Shown: positions 50,753 through 58,628 of the stretch, one piece after another
Position numbering within the stretch: the first letter of the stretch is position 1
How the letters are laid out: every line of letters begins with the position of its first letter
Origin: Streptomyces sp. R21
GTDB taxonomy: Bacteria; Actinomycetota; Actinomycetes; Streptomycetales; Streptomycetaceae
Direction of reading: 5' to 3'
DNA: 64,000 nucleotides
NCBI RefSeq assembly: GCF_041051975.1
Contig: NZ_CP163435.1
Location: 9,949,982 to 10,013,981 of the forward strand
Translations under genes and position numbers: made by a program
Notes under the pieces: model-generated
What the model was told of the DNA's origin: nothing
The model's database searches: none
What the model saw: the letters and a program-made list of their open reading frames with translations, nothing else

Positions 50753-51130
50753 TCAGACTCGCCAGCTACGGATGCGTTCGGCGCACGCATAGGCGTCCGT
50801 GTGACCGGCTCGTACCTCTTGGGCAAGGTCGATGAAGCCACCGTACGGTTCGGCGAGGCCCTCGCCGGAGGCCTGCATGTAGGAGATCGCCACGAGCGCG
50901 GCGAAGGTGGGGTTGCGCGCGGGCAGCGGACGGACGCTGACGATCTCGTGGAAGAGCGCGGCCGCCCGCCAGGAGGCGTCGGGCAGATACCCGAGCTTCG
51001 GGGTGTTGACCTTGTGCCGGGCGACTGCCGCGACCAGGCCGGAGAAGTCGGAGACCTCCAGTGCCTTGGGCAGGAAGGCGGCCTGCTGCTCGAGCAGCCA
51101 CGCTACGTCGATATAGAGCTCGGGCGGCAC
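50753..51130 (-). CDS. Fic/Doc-like toxin with degenerate Fic motif
   Basis: 125 residues from GTG 51130. The sequence IDVAWLLEQQAAFLPKALEV, YLPDASWRAAALFHEIVSVR and PARNPTFAALVAISYMQASG follows the Doc/Fic helical layout (AxLxHxLxxxHPFxxGNKRTA). The catalytic HPFxxGNKR is replaced by RPLPARNPT, keeping only Asn. Streptomyces have many such Doc-like proteins next to RHH antitoxins. It starts three bases after the antitoxin stop. It may be inactive in AMPylation or phosphorylation, or may act differently. Confidence 0.68.
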   Translation of the reverse strand: MPPELYIDVAWLLEQQAAFLPKALEVSDFSGLVAAVARHKVNTPKLGYLPDASWRAAALFHEIVSVRPLPARNPTFAALVAISYMQASGEGLAEPYGGFIDLAQEVRAGHTDAYACAERIRSWRV

Positions 51131-51133
51131 TGC

Positions 51134-51388
51134 TCAGGCAGCCCTCGTCCCGGAGTGCGCGGTGGTGTCGGGTTCCTCATCGGGGAACGCGGCCGCGAAC
51201 TCGTCGACCAGGTCGGACTTCATCAGCTCCCGGAAGCGTGCCGCCGCCAGTTCCAGGCGCGGGTCGCGCTCGGCTGCCTCCGTGAGCAGCGCGGTGACCG
51301 TTGTCTTTTCCGCCTCGGCGCGCAGCTTGAGCCGCTCGGCGGTCTCCGGGCTGACCCGGATGGTGATCTTTTCTGTCTTCTCACCCAT
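51134..51388 (-). CDS. Ribbon-helix-helix antitoxin
   Basis: 84 residues from ATG 51388. KTEKITIRVSPETAERLKLR followed by EKTTVTALLTEA is the RHH DNA-binding fold. The acidic C-terminus (DEFAAAFPDEEP) is typical of toxin-neutralising tails. It is the first gene of a two-gene operon with the Fic/Doc-like protein and should autoregulate it. Confidence 0.75.
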   Translation of the reverse strand: MGEKTEKITIRVSPETAERLKLRAEAEKTTVTALLTEAAERDPRLELAAARFRELMKSDLVDEFAAAFPDEEPDTTAHSGTRAA

Positions 51389-51587
51389 ACACCGCACTGT
51401 ACGGCACTTGCCATACGAGGTGTAGGGAGACCGGAAGAGCCGAGGCCGAGCGGCCCCGGCGACGCCGGCCAGCTCACCGTGTGCCCGGAGTCGTCGGCCT
51501 GAGCGACGAAGACGCGCCTGGCGCAGCCCCGCATCGTCGACGCCGCCAACAAAGCAGCGGGCCGAGCGGTCATGCGCGCCTTGCGGC

Positions 51588-51692
51588 GTCCGCGCCCTGA
51601 TCGACGGTTTGCGGGCGATGCTGGCGCAGGCGTTGCTGGCGGCGGGGGCCGGTGAGCAGGAGGAGGCAGAGCTGGCGTTGTGCACGCTGGCG
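51588..51692 (+). repeat. 105-bp duplicate of an internal TetR gene segment
   Basis: This segment matches 19961-20065 inside the TetR gene base for base except at three positions, without gaps. It encodes LRAMLAQALLAAGAGEQEEA in the same frame as the original. No start or HTH is present, so it is an orphan fragment upstream of the membrane-protein gene. Confidence 0.85.
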
Positions 51693-51785
51693 GCCGTCGG
51701 CCGCGTCCTATCCGGACGCATCTGTTGGTCTGGCGGGCACTCTGGGTGCAGGAAGGCGATATCGGTGGCTCGCCAGGGGGAAGCT

Positions 51786-52766
51786 GTGTCGGATACGGGG
51801 CTGTCGTGGAGCGCGAGACTGGCTGGCATATGGGGGCGCGCGGAGTCGACCGTCACGAAGATTGTTCTCGTCGTTGTCTTCGCTCTGGGTCTGGTCGCCC
51901 AGTTCGTGAAGCCCGTCGGTGACGCGTTGCAGGACAAGGTCTACCTGGGCGGGGCACTACTCACCGCGGTGGGCTACGTGCTTTATAGCGAGGTGCAGCG
52001 CCTGAACGCGGTGCACACAACCCACCAGGAGACAGAGCAGTCCCTGGCCGCCACGGTGCGTCGCCTCGAAGACGAACTGCAGCGACTGAACCAGGTTCTG
52101 CGTCCTCGGGTCACGCCCGCGGCGTTGCGAACCGAGATCCGGCAGGCGGTCGAAGCCGGGGGAGAGGTGCACTTGGCGGCGATGAGCTTCACCGGAGAGA
52201 CGTTCGTCAATCCGGTGAAGTCCATGCTGTACAACCTGAGCAGGGATCCCGCACGGAGTGTGCATGTGCGCGTTCTGGTACCGGACTTCACCAAGGAGAT
52301 CGACGTTCCCGGCCAGGTGGGTGCCGGAGGCAGGATCTGCGACGCTCCAGAGTTCCGTGAGCACCTGAGGCGCATGGTCGTGGAGCACGAGCTAAGACTG
52401 AAGGCCCACATAAGGCGGATGGCCGCGCGCGGCCAGGGAACACTCACGGTCGAGTTCCGCGTGCTGCACGTGTCACCCCTGCGCAAGCTCTACTTCATCA
52501 ACACCGGCGTGGCGTATGAGGGGCTCTACGACAAGCTGGATCTGCGCCCTGACCCGGACTGTGCTGCAGCTCCCGGACCGGACACGGCTGAGGGCGATCT
52601 CCTGGACATCCTCGGCGGCTCTCGGCTGGACCGCTGGTCCCTGGACAACGGCGAACAAGACCGGAAGAACCTCGCCCGCTGCCGGGAGTTCTTCGAGACG
52701 CTCTGGCAGGGAGCCCGCGAACTGACGCCGACGACGCCGCCCCCAACTCGGCCAGACGTCTCCTGA
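51786..52766 (+). CDS. Two-TM membrane protein with uncharacterised C-terminal domain
   Basis: 326 residues from GTG 51786 (GGGGGAAG upstream). Two N-terminal hydrophobic helices (TKIVLVVVFALGLVAQF; YLGGALLTAVGYVLY) are followed by a coiled coil (QETEQSLAATVRRLEDELQR). A ~230-residue soluble domain starts TEIRQAVEAGGEVHLAAMSF and includes VRVLVPDFTKEI and ending EQDRKNLARCREFFETLW. The strand order suggests a PLD-like or nucleotide-hydrolase-like fold, but no HKD motif is visible. A membrane-tethered effector is one possibility; function unknown. Confidence 0.62.
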   Translation: MSDTGLSWSARLAGIWGRAESTVTKIVLVVVFALGLVAQFVKPVGDALQDKVYLGGALLTAVGYVLYSEVQRLNAVHTTHQETEQSLAATVRRLEDELQRLNQVLRPRVTPAALRTEIRQAVEAGGEVHLAAMSFTGETFVNPVKSMLYNLSRDPARSVHVRVLVPDFTKEIDVPGQVGAGGRICDAPEFREHLRRMVVEHELRLKAHIRRMAARGQGTLTVEFRVLHVSPLRKLYFINTGVAYEGLYDKLDLRPDPDCAAAPGPDTAEGDLLDILGGSRLDRWSLDNGEQDRKNLARCREFFETLWQGARELTPTTPPPTRPDVS

Positions 52767-52805
52767 ATCACTACGTACGGCTGCCACGGCGGTCGCGGAA
52801 GCGGT

Positions 52806-52914
52806 CCGCCAGCCGTTGCTGTGCGGAGACTGCGGGCAGCAGCGGTCGGCCGGGCTGTGTGAGACGTGCGGGTATCGCCGCCGGACCGAGGCGGCGATCA
52901 CGGAGGCCGGCGGT
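52806..52914 (+). pseudogene. Zinc-ribbon protein remnant
   Basis: PLLCGDCGQQRSAGLCETCG followed by YRRRTEAAITEAGG gives two CxxC knuckles of a Streptomyces-specific zinc-ribbon protein. Nothing of the usual downstream domain remains. Confidence 0.5.
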
Positions 52915-53025
52915 CGTATTGGAAGACGGCGATGTCGGCGAGTACTTCCACTGTGCGTTTGACGCTGAGCCCGCGGGATCGCAGGGCCGGGAAGATCTCG
53001 AAGTGCCGCACGATTTCGCGGCTGA
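52905..53025 (-). pseudogene. Integrase-associated fragment, minus strand
   Basis: The minus strand reads GHVSREIVRHFEIFPALRSR and GLSVKRTVEVLADIAVFQYD, a block I associate with Streptomyces phage-type integrases or their neighbours. It abuts an oppositely oriented integrase fragment. Confidence 0.45.
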
Positions 53026-53029
53026 CATG

Positions 53030-53345
53030 GCCAGACAGCGCGAGGACCAGTCGACGGACCGGCTGGTCCTCGCGCTCGCCGCAGTGCACGCCGCGCGATC
53101 CGGTGCGATCCGGTGCATCCAACTCGACGACCGCGACATCGGCAATCGCAAGCTAGTGATCGACGGCCGGGCCCGGCCTCTGGACGCGCTGACACTGCAC
53201 GTCGCCCGCGAGTGGCTGGACCACCGACGTTGCCGCTGGCCCGACACCGTTAACCCGCACCTGCTGATCAACAAGTTCACCACCTTGGGCACCGGCCCGG
53301 TCAGCGCGGTCTCCCTGACCACACCGCTTCGCGGCCAGGCCGCCG
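53030..53345 (+). pseudogene. Tyrosine recombinase fragment
   Basis: LVLALAAVHAARSGAIRCIQ, LDDRDIGNRKLVIDGRARPL, DALTLHVAREWLDHRRCRWP and NPHLLINKFTTLGTGPVSAV are the central block of an actinobacterial integrase (first catalytic Arg near ARSGAIR). The C-terminal HxxR...Y region is missing; the fragment joins antisense aminotransferase sequence at ~53345. Confidence 0.6.
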
Positions 53346-53600
53346 CCCTGGAACGTGAAGGAGGGCACGATCACGTCGTCGCCGGGCCCGATCCCGGCGG
53401 CCAGCAGCGCCACGTGCAAAGCGGCGGTCCCCGAGGAGACGGCGACCGTGTCGGGGACGCCGAGGAGTCGGCGATGGAGTTCTCGAACTGGCCACAGACG
53501 GGGGAGTGGTTGTAGTAGCACCTGTGCAGGGCCGTGACGAGCGCGTCGTCTTCCGGCCCGAACAAGTAGGGGCGGGCGTTGGCGGCTGCGGCGGCGGCAG
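53345..53600 (-). pseudogene. DegT/DnrJ/EryC1/StrS aminotransferase N-terminal remnant
   Basis: Minus-strand frames give RPYLFGPEDDALVTALHRCY, YNHSPVCGQFE and, after a frameshift, LLGVPDTVAVSSGTAALHVA and GIGPGDDVIVPSFTF. These are the N-terminal PLP-enzyme motifs (SGTAALHLAL; GDEVIVPSFTF) of DegT-type aminotransferases used in natural-product sugar or amine biosynthesis. The Lys-containing core is lost. Confidence 0.7.
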
Positions 53601-53611
53601 AGGCGTGGAGG

Positions 53612-53818
53612 TCATCGCGGGGCGATCCCTTCGGTGACGGCGAGCGTCTCGTAGGTCTTGGTGAGGCAGACGTTGTCCTTGTAGCGGAGCCGGTCGTGCT
53701 CGACCCGGCGGCCGAACAGGCCGCTCAGGAACTGGCCGATCAGGTCGGTGCCCGCGGCTTCGGCGGTCGGAAAGCCGTCGTCGAACCTCGCGTTGGCCTC
53801 GGTGATCACGACGCGTAT
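53612..53818 (-). pseudogene. ATP-grasp enzyme C-terminal remnant
   Basis: VVITEANARFDDGFPTAEAA, GTDLIGQFLSGLFGRRVEHD and VCLTKTYETLAVTEG end at 53612. E-x-N-A-R and the GTDLxGQF block are the closing metal- and ATP-binding parts of ATP-grasp ligases. It lies just upstream of the aminotransferase remnant on the same strand, so both probably came from one biosynthetic cluster. Confidence 0.65.
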
Positions 53819-53851
53819 CCGGCAGGGCTCAGTCCCAGGGAGGTGTCTGCC

Positions 53852-55247
53852 ATGGGGTTCAGCAACCGACCGGCCAGGACTGCGAACGAGACCCTGGCTG
53901 GGTTGATCGAGACGGCCGGGATGAGCCATCACGCGCTGGCTCGCCGCGTCAATGTCCTGGCCGAGCGGGCTGGGCTCGCTTTCTCCTACACCCATACGAG
54001 TGTCGTGAACTGGACCCGCCGCGGCATGGTCCCCCGCCAGCCCGCCCCCGCATTCATCTCCCAAGCGCTGGCAGAACGCTTAGGACGGCCGGTCGACCCG
54101 GCCGAGATCGGCATGCCCGAGGTGCGCGAGAGTCCCGACCACGTCGGCTTGGATTTCCACCGGGATGCTCACGATGCCGTCCGCACCGCCACACGATTCT
54201 GGAGCACCGTGCGCCGCCGTACTTTCGCCACCAGCGCCTTCGCCGTCGGCGCTTACAGCACACCGGTCACCCGGTGGCTGGCCGTCCCTGCCGACCCGGA
54301 CGCCGCCCATGCCGGCAGAAAACGCGTCGGCCGCCAGGAACTGGCCGCGCTGTGGGCGGCTGCCGCAGACGCCCAACACTCGGACTCGAGGTACGGCGGC
54401 GGCACTCGCACGGCCTCGACGGTGGCCGCCTTCCTGACCGAGCGTGCCATCCCCCTCCTGCACGCCGACTACGCCGACGCCGTGGGCAAGGAACTGTTTG
54501 CGGGCCCCGCCGAACTGGCGCGAGTCGCGGGATGGAGCGCGCTCGACATGGGCCACCACGCCCTCGCTCAACGGCACTTCATCCAGGCCCTGCGCATGGC
54601 CCGCGCCGGAGGCCGTCTGGACATCGGTGCCACGTGCTCACCAACATAGTCCTCCAGACCATCCTGCGCGGCTATCCCAGCGAGGCCGTGGACATGGCGC
54701 AGGGCGCCTACGACCGCGCCCGCCACCAGGCAGCACCCCGCGTCCTCGCCTTCGCCAAGCTCATCGAGGCCCGCGCGCACGCCGGCCTCGGCAACGCAGG
54801 AGCTGCCACCGGCGCGCTCGCCTCCTCCGAGCGGCTTCTGGAGCGCGCCGACGCCGACCGCGACGACGAATTTACGTGGATCACCTACTACACGCCGGCA
54901 CGGATGGCGGCCGACGCCGTAGAAGTCCACCGGGACCTGGACCTGCCCGCAGCGGCTCTGCGCTGGAACAACCGGTCCGCCCCCATGTCCACGAACGACT
55001 TCACCCGCTCCGTCGGGCTGCGCATGACCGTCCTGGCCACCGCTCACATCCAAAACCGCGATCTCGACCAGGCTCTCGTCCACGGACAGCGCGCGATCGC
55101 CCTCAGCCACGTACGCTCCACCCGCGCCACCGACTACCTCGCCGGCGTCGTGCGAGCCATGTCCCCCTGCGCCGCGACCCCAGAGTCACCGACCTCTCCC
55201 GCCTCGCACACAAGGCCATCGCCCTGAGCTGTGCCAGTCGCGGCTAA
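53852..55247 (+). pseudogene. Frameshifted HTH/TPR transcriptional regulator
   Basis: ATG 53852 after GGGAGG opens ARTANETLAGLIETAGMSHH and ALARRVNVLAERAGLAFSYT, a Cro/XRE-like HTH of the Streptomyces TPR-regulator class. A one-base loss near 54632 moves the TPR region (NIVLQTILRGYPSEAVDMAQ; VLAFAKLIEARAHAGLGNAG) to another frame. A second shift near 55160 leads to VTDLSRLAHKAIALSCASRG, stop 55247. All parts of a ~460-residue protein remain, so inactivation looks recent (or the shifts are sequencing errors). Confidence 0.75.
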
Positions 55248-55473
55248 CGCGCCCGCGCTCGTGAGCACCGCTGCACTTGCCCTTCGCCCGCTGGCGGGCG
55301 CCGCTCGCCCGGTCCATGAGCCCGAGGCGGACGCCTGGCACTCAAAGAGGCCGCGAAGACCGAGACTGCGGCGGCCTGACGTGCGGCCAGAAGAGTCCCC
55401 GCCGACCGAACGCCCAGTCAGGATGGGATCATTCACCACAGCAAGTCACATCCGTACGACGGGGAGTACACGC

Positions 55474-55917
55474 ATGCGCGGGGCAAGGACCATCGCGGCA
55501 CTCATCGCGGCAGTCGGGCTGATGACCGCGTGCGGCAGCAGCGGCGACGACGACAAGACGGACCGCGCCGACAAGGGCCCGCATACGTCGTCGTCGAAGC
55601 CGGCCTCCGATGGCCAGGACAGGACCTACGAGGTCTCGTTCGAAGTCGGAGGCAAGGGCAAGTCCAGTGTCTACTACAACCTCGACACCAACCACGCCGA
55701 GCAAGTCACGCTGCCGTGGAAGAAGTCGGACAAGCTCACCTTGAACAGCACCGAACGCAAGGTCGGGATCACCGTGTCCGTCGTGCCAGGGCCGGTGATC
55801 CTTGCCAACGGCCAGGCCGCCGCTGCTCCCTGCTCCATCACCGTCGATGGGAAGAAGGTCGCCGAGGACCCGGGTGGCGCCAAGGGGAAGCACATGTGCA
55901 AGTACACCCTGAAGTAG
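55474..55917 (+). CDS. MmpS-like lipoprotein
   Basis: 147 residues from ATG 55474 with GGGGAG upstream. Signal peptide and lipobox (LMTACG), an acidic/Ser tether and a beta-sandwich with YEVSFEVGGKGKSSVYYNLD, VTLPWKKSDKLTLNST and CSITVDGKKVAEDPGGAKGK. Cys near 128 and the C-terminal Cys may pair. The pattern resembles the MmpS-type extracellular domain of actinobacteria. It may serve as an accessory to a membrane transporter, but none is adjacent. Confidence 0.72.
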   Translation: MRGARTIAALIAAVGLMTACGSSGDDDKTDRADKGPHTSSSKPASDGQDRTYEVSFEVGGKGKSSVYYNLDTNHAEQVTLPWKKSDKLTLNSTERKVGITVSVVPGPVILANGQAAAAPCSITVDGKKVAEDPGGAKGKHMCKYTLK

Positions 55918-56135
55918 CAGCACGCCGGCCTGGCGGCACCTACCGTCGGTGTCAGTAGGGCGGACTCGACGTCACTCTCCCGAAGAGCCACAGCCGGAAA
56001 TGGACCAGCACGCGGGGGCCGCATTGCGGGGTGTCGGCCCGGTGAATCTGGACGGGCATCGCATCGTGGCCTGCCGCGGGCGGGTACGAGGCCCGAGGCT
56101 CGGAAGGAAGCGTCGCGCCCCGCTCGTCGGCAGCC

Positions 56136-56290
56136 TCACTGATCCTCGCCGCGCACGAGCTTGACGAGGAGTTCGGTGTCGCGAAGGTCGCAAAGCACTG
56201 TCTCCGCGCCGGCGTCCCGGAGCGCCGCCTCATCGCTGCGCCCCGAGGCGACCGCGATGACGCGGACGCCATGACCCTGCTCATGACCCG
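56136..56290 (-). pseudogene. HAD-superfamily phosphatase C-terminal remnant
   Basis: The minus strand encodes GHGVRVIAVASGRSDEAALR and DAGAETVLCDLRDTELLVKL before a stop at 56136. VIAVxSGRSDEAxLRxAGAExVLxDLRD is the closing part of HAD phosphoglycolate-phosphatase-like proteins. No catalytic DxDxT is present. Confidence 0.6.
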
Positions 56291-56382
56291 CCGCCTTGCC
56301 CGGCCTTGCCCCTCACGAGGGTGAACCGGTCCGCCGCTGGGCTTTTGGCCCAAGCCAGGTTGGCACCTGAGATCATTCGCCC

Positions 56383-56727
56383 ATGAGCTACGACCTGGCC
56401 GTGTGGGACGGAGAGCTGCCGCGCGGCGACGAAGCCGGCACTCTCTTCGACGAGCTTTACGAGCGCTACCTCGATTCTGACGACGAGATCGCTGAGCTGT
56501 CGCCGCGCATCGAGGCCTACGTCGAGGCACTCGTCGAGCGGTATCCGGACGATGTCGCCGGCAGCCCCTGGGCGTCACCGCCCGTCATGGGCGAGGCCTC
56601 GGGCCCGATCGTCTATCTGCTCATGTCCTACAGCAGGGCGGAGGAAGTCTCCGAATATGCGGCCGCCCTGGCACGCGAGCACGGACTCGTCTGCTACGAC
56701 CCCCAGGGAGAAACCCTGCGGGTCTGA
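56383..56727 (+). CDS. Conserved hypothetical protein (immunity-like size)
   Basis: 114 residues from ATG 56383. MSYDLAVWDGELPRGDEAGT, SPRIEAYVEALVERYPDDVA, SPWASPPVMGEASGPIVYLL and AAALAREHGLVCYDPQGETL are characteristic of small acidic Streptomyces proteins of unknown function, often near toxin or hydrolase genes. No recognisable catalytic residues. Its 3' half is antisense to the end of the next gene. Confidence 0.7.
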   Translation: MSYDLAVWDGELPRGDEAGTLFDELYERYLDSDDEIAELSPRIEAYVEALVERYPDDVAGSPWASPPVMGEASGPIVYLLMSYSRAEEVSEYAAALAREHGLVCYDPQGETLRV

Positions 56728-57276
56728 CGGTCGCCGTTCACAATCCCTCGCCGTGTCCGGCCACGCCTGCGAGAGCGAGATCCTACCCGGCACCGGCTCG
56801 ACCAGCCACCCCCGGGCCACCATCCGCTTCGCCTTCGACCGCAACGTTTTCACCTTTGCCGGCGCCACCTCCAGGCCGAAGCAGACGGCCATCTCCTGGC
56901 AAGAAAACGGACCTTGACCTAGTCGGCGGCGGTCGGCAAGGACTGGCAGGATACGTTGGTAGTCCGCCGACAGCGCCGACCAGGCCAGCCCCGCACGCCA
57001 CATTGGCACTACCGACTTCGACTTCGCCGGTTCTGAAGCCCCGGCGGGTACCGGCTGTTCACCGCCATCCGGCAGGTCCACAGCGACATCAGGACCGGCG
57101 ACGTCACCTGGGGCCAGTACCTGGCCGACACGCGAGCAAGCGATTACCCACTCGTTCCAATCACGCTCGGCCACGGACAGCTCGGCCTGGATCCGATCGG
57201 CCTCCTCCCGCAGTTCATCCACACGACGGTCAGCGGCGCATTCGCGCTGTTCCTGCAGTCCCACGACCGACGGCAT
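56575..57276 (-). CDS. Streptomyces-specific hypothetical protein with coiled coil and winged helix
   Basis: 233 residues from ATG 57276. An N-terminal coiled coil (RVDELREEADRIQAELSVAE) leads to EWVIACSRVGQVLAP and a winged-helix-like region (FSCQEMAVCFGLEVAPAKVK; TLRSKAKRMVARGWLVEPVP). The usual end appears to be near residue 170 (PGRISLSQ); the remaining 60 residues read antisense through the 56383 gene, so the native stop may be lost. A broken paralogue lies at 7151-7435. It may be a DNA-binding accessory of a mobile element. Confidence 0.55.
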   Translation of the reverse strand: MPSVVGLQEQRECAADRRVDELREEADRIQAELSVAERDWNEWVIACSRVGQVLAPGDVAGPDVAVDLPDGGEQPVPAGASEPAKSKSVVPMWRAGLAWSALSADYQRILPVLADRRRLGQGPFSCQEMAVCFGLEVAPAKVKTLRSKAKRMVARGWLVEPVPGRISLSQAWPDTARDCERRPSDPQGFSLGVVADESVLACQGGRIFGDFLRPAVGHEQIDDRARGLAHDGR

Positions 57277-57387
57277 CCCTGACCTCCACCGGAGCGACTA
57301 CACAACAGGTCACCACTGCAACGGAACCATCGCCCCTATACCTGACCAAGGGAAATACAGTCCTCAAGCTCGGAAAGACAACGGCTT

Positions 57388-57417
57388 CTGAGATCCCACA
57401 CGTTTGTGGGATCTCAG
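57388..57417. terminator. Perfect 12-bp stem-loop
   Basis: CTGAGATCCCAC (57388-57399) and GTGGGATCTCAG (57406-57417) enclose a 6-nt loop, downstream of the divergent position of the hypothetical gene. Probably a terminator or a small transposon end. 57418-57736 has an 82-codon minus frame (57671-57426) I cannot place. Confidence 0.55.
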
Positions 57418-57736
57418 CCGCAGGGTCACTTCCTCGACCTCGTGACCTGCCGTTTTCTGTCCTGTCCCACCATGGCTGCCCGGGTGGCTGTCTCATGGAT
57501 GAGGGCCATCCTCCCGGGCTCTGGTGCGGTGCCCGCCGCCCAGGCGCTGGCCTGAGCCGGTGGGGCTGGGTCAGTGGCTGCGGGGAGCGTCCGTGTGACC
57601 GCGATGTCGGCGAGGTGGACCAGGGCGTCGATGATGTCGAACTGGTCGGAGCGGTCGCCGTCGGTGACCATGCCTCACACGATCCACCGGGCGGGGTGTG
57701 CCCGACCGAGTCCTGGGCGAGGAGTTGCCCGGGGTG

Positions 57737-58144
57737 TCATCGCTGTCCCGGGTCTTCCACCAGCCGACGGTGGAGTTCTGTCGTCATGGCGTGGATGGCC
57801 CGGGTCAGTTCCGTGTTCGTCTTGAGTTCGAGTTCTTGCTCGACGAAGTCGTGGTCGGCTTTTGCCTGTTGGAACTCCGCCTGGCGGTTCTGGCCGATCA
57901 TGACGAACGTCGACAGGAAGATCGCCTCGAGCGACACGATCAGGGTCAGTGTGGGCCACGGGTCGGACTCGGCGAATAGCATCCAGAGCAGGAAGCCGAT
58001 CGCGTGGAGGTAGACGAAGGTCATCGAGCCGGCGAATTTGGTGATTGCGTCAGCGATGCGGAGCTGGGCGTCGCTCGCCCGCCGGGACCGATGTGCGGCC
58101 ACGACGGGATGGTGTCGGTGCGAGACCGTTTCGTCGTCGGTCAT
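57737..58144 (-). CDS. DUF1003 membrane protein
   Basis: 135 residues from ATG 58144. Two membrane helices (FAGSMTFVYLHAIGFLLWML; TLTLIVSLEAIFLSTFVMIG) followed by QNRQAEFQQAKADHDFVEQE, the DUF1003 signature (SQNRQxxxDxxRAxxDYxVN). These small inner-membrane proteins have no established role. No operon partner. Confidence 0.8.
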   Translation of the reverse strand: MTDDETVSHRHHPVVAAHRSRRASDAQLRIADAITKFAGSMTFVYLHAIGFLLWMLFAESDPWPTLTLIVSLEAIFLSTFVMIGQNRQAEFQQAKADHDFVEQELELKTNTELTRAIHAMTTELHRRLVEDPGQR

Positions 58145-58396
58145 CTGGATGCGCCTGCTTCCTCGGGGGTCCGACGCTGTGCGTAGGAGGGTGGATGGTG
58201 CCACTTTCGTGGCTCGGGGACGAGGCTCGGGTCGCCGGGGGCGTGCTGTCCACATGGGTGTCCGCCACGGCTCCGGGCGTGGGCCGCTCCTCTTTGAGGG
58301 TCGATGGGCCACCGAGCGGCCATCAGTCGTGGGATTTGGCCACGGAATCTGAGATCCCGCAGCTGGCCTTCTCGGGGCACATCGCGGAGGTCTGCC

Positions 58397-58486
58397 ATGC
58401 CCCGAACCACCTGGTCAGGCGCCATCTCGTTTGGCCTGGTCACTTCTTTGAACCAGCAGCTGAGTTCTCTCTGTGTCCCGGGCTGA
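58397..58486 (+). pseudogene. Ku DNA-end-binding protein N-terminal remnant
   Basis: ATG 58397 encodes MPRTTWSGAISFGLVTSLNQ before losing similarity and stopping at 58486. WSGAISFGLVTxP is the hallmark start of bacterial Ku. About 15 codons survive. 58145-58396 and 58487-58628 hold nothing else I can support. Confidence 0.68.
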
Positions 58487-58628
58487 ATCGCCAGCGGAAC
58501 CACGGCAACTGCTCCCTGTGAGGGTCTTCGCGGAGAGCACGCATTTGTGCGTACCCGGCGACCTTTCCGGTTGGATGGCCCGTCGCCATTTACTGGTCAG
58601 CGGGGGCGCGCGGGTCTTGCGGTACGGC

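Noticed and set aside
57388..58358. CTGAGATCCC shared by the hairpin at 57388 and a site at 58349, considered as element ends
   Set aside because: Only ten bases match and the second site lacks a convincing partner arm; chance similarity cannot be excluded.
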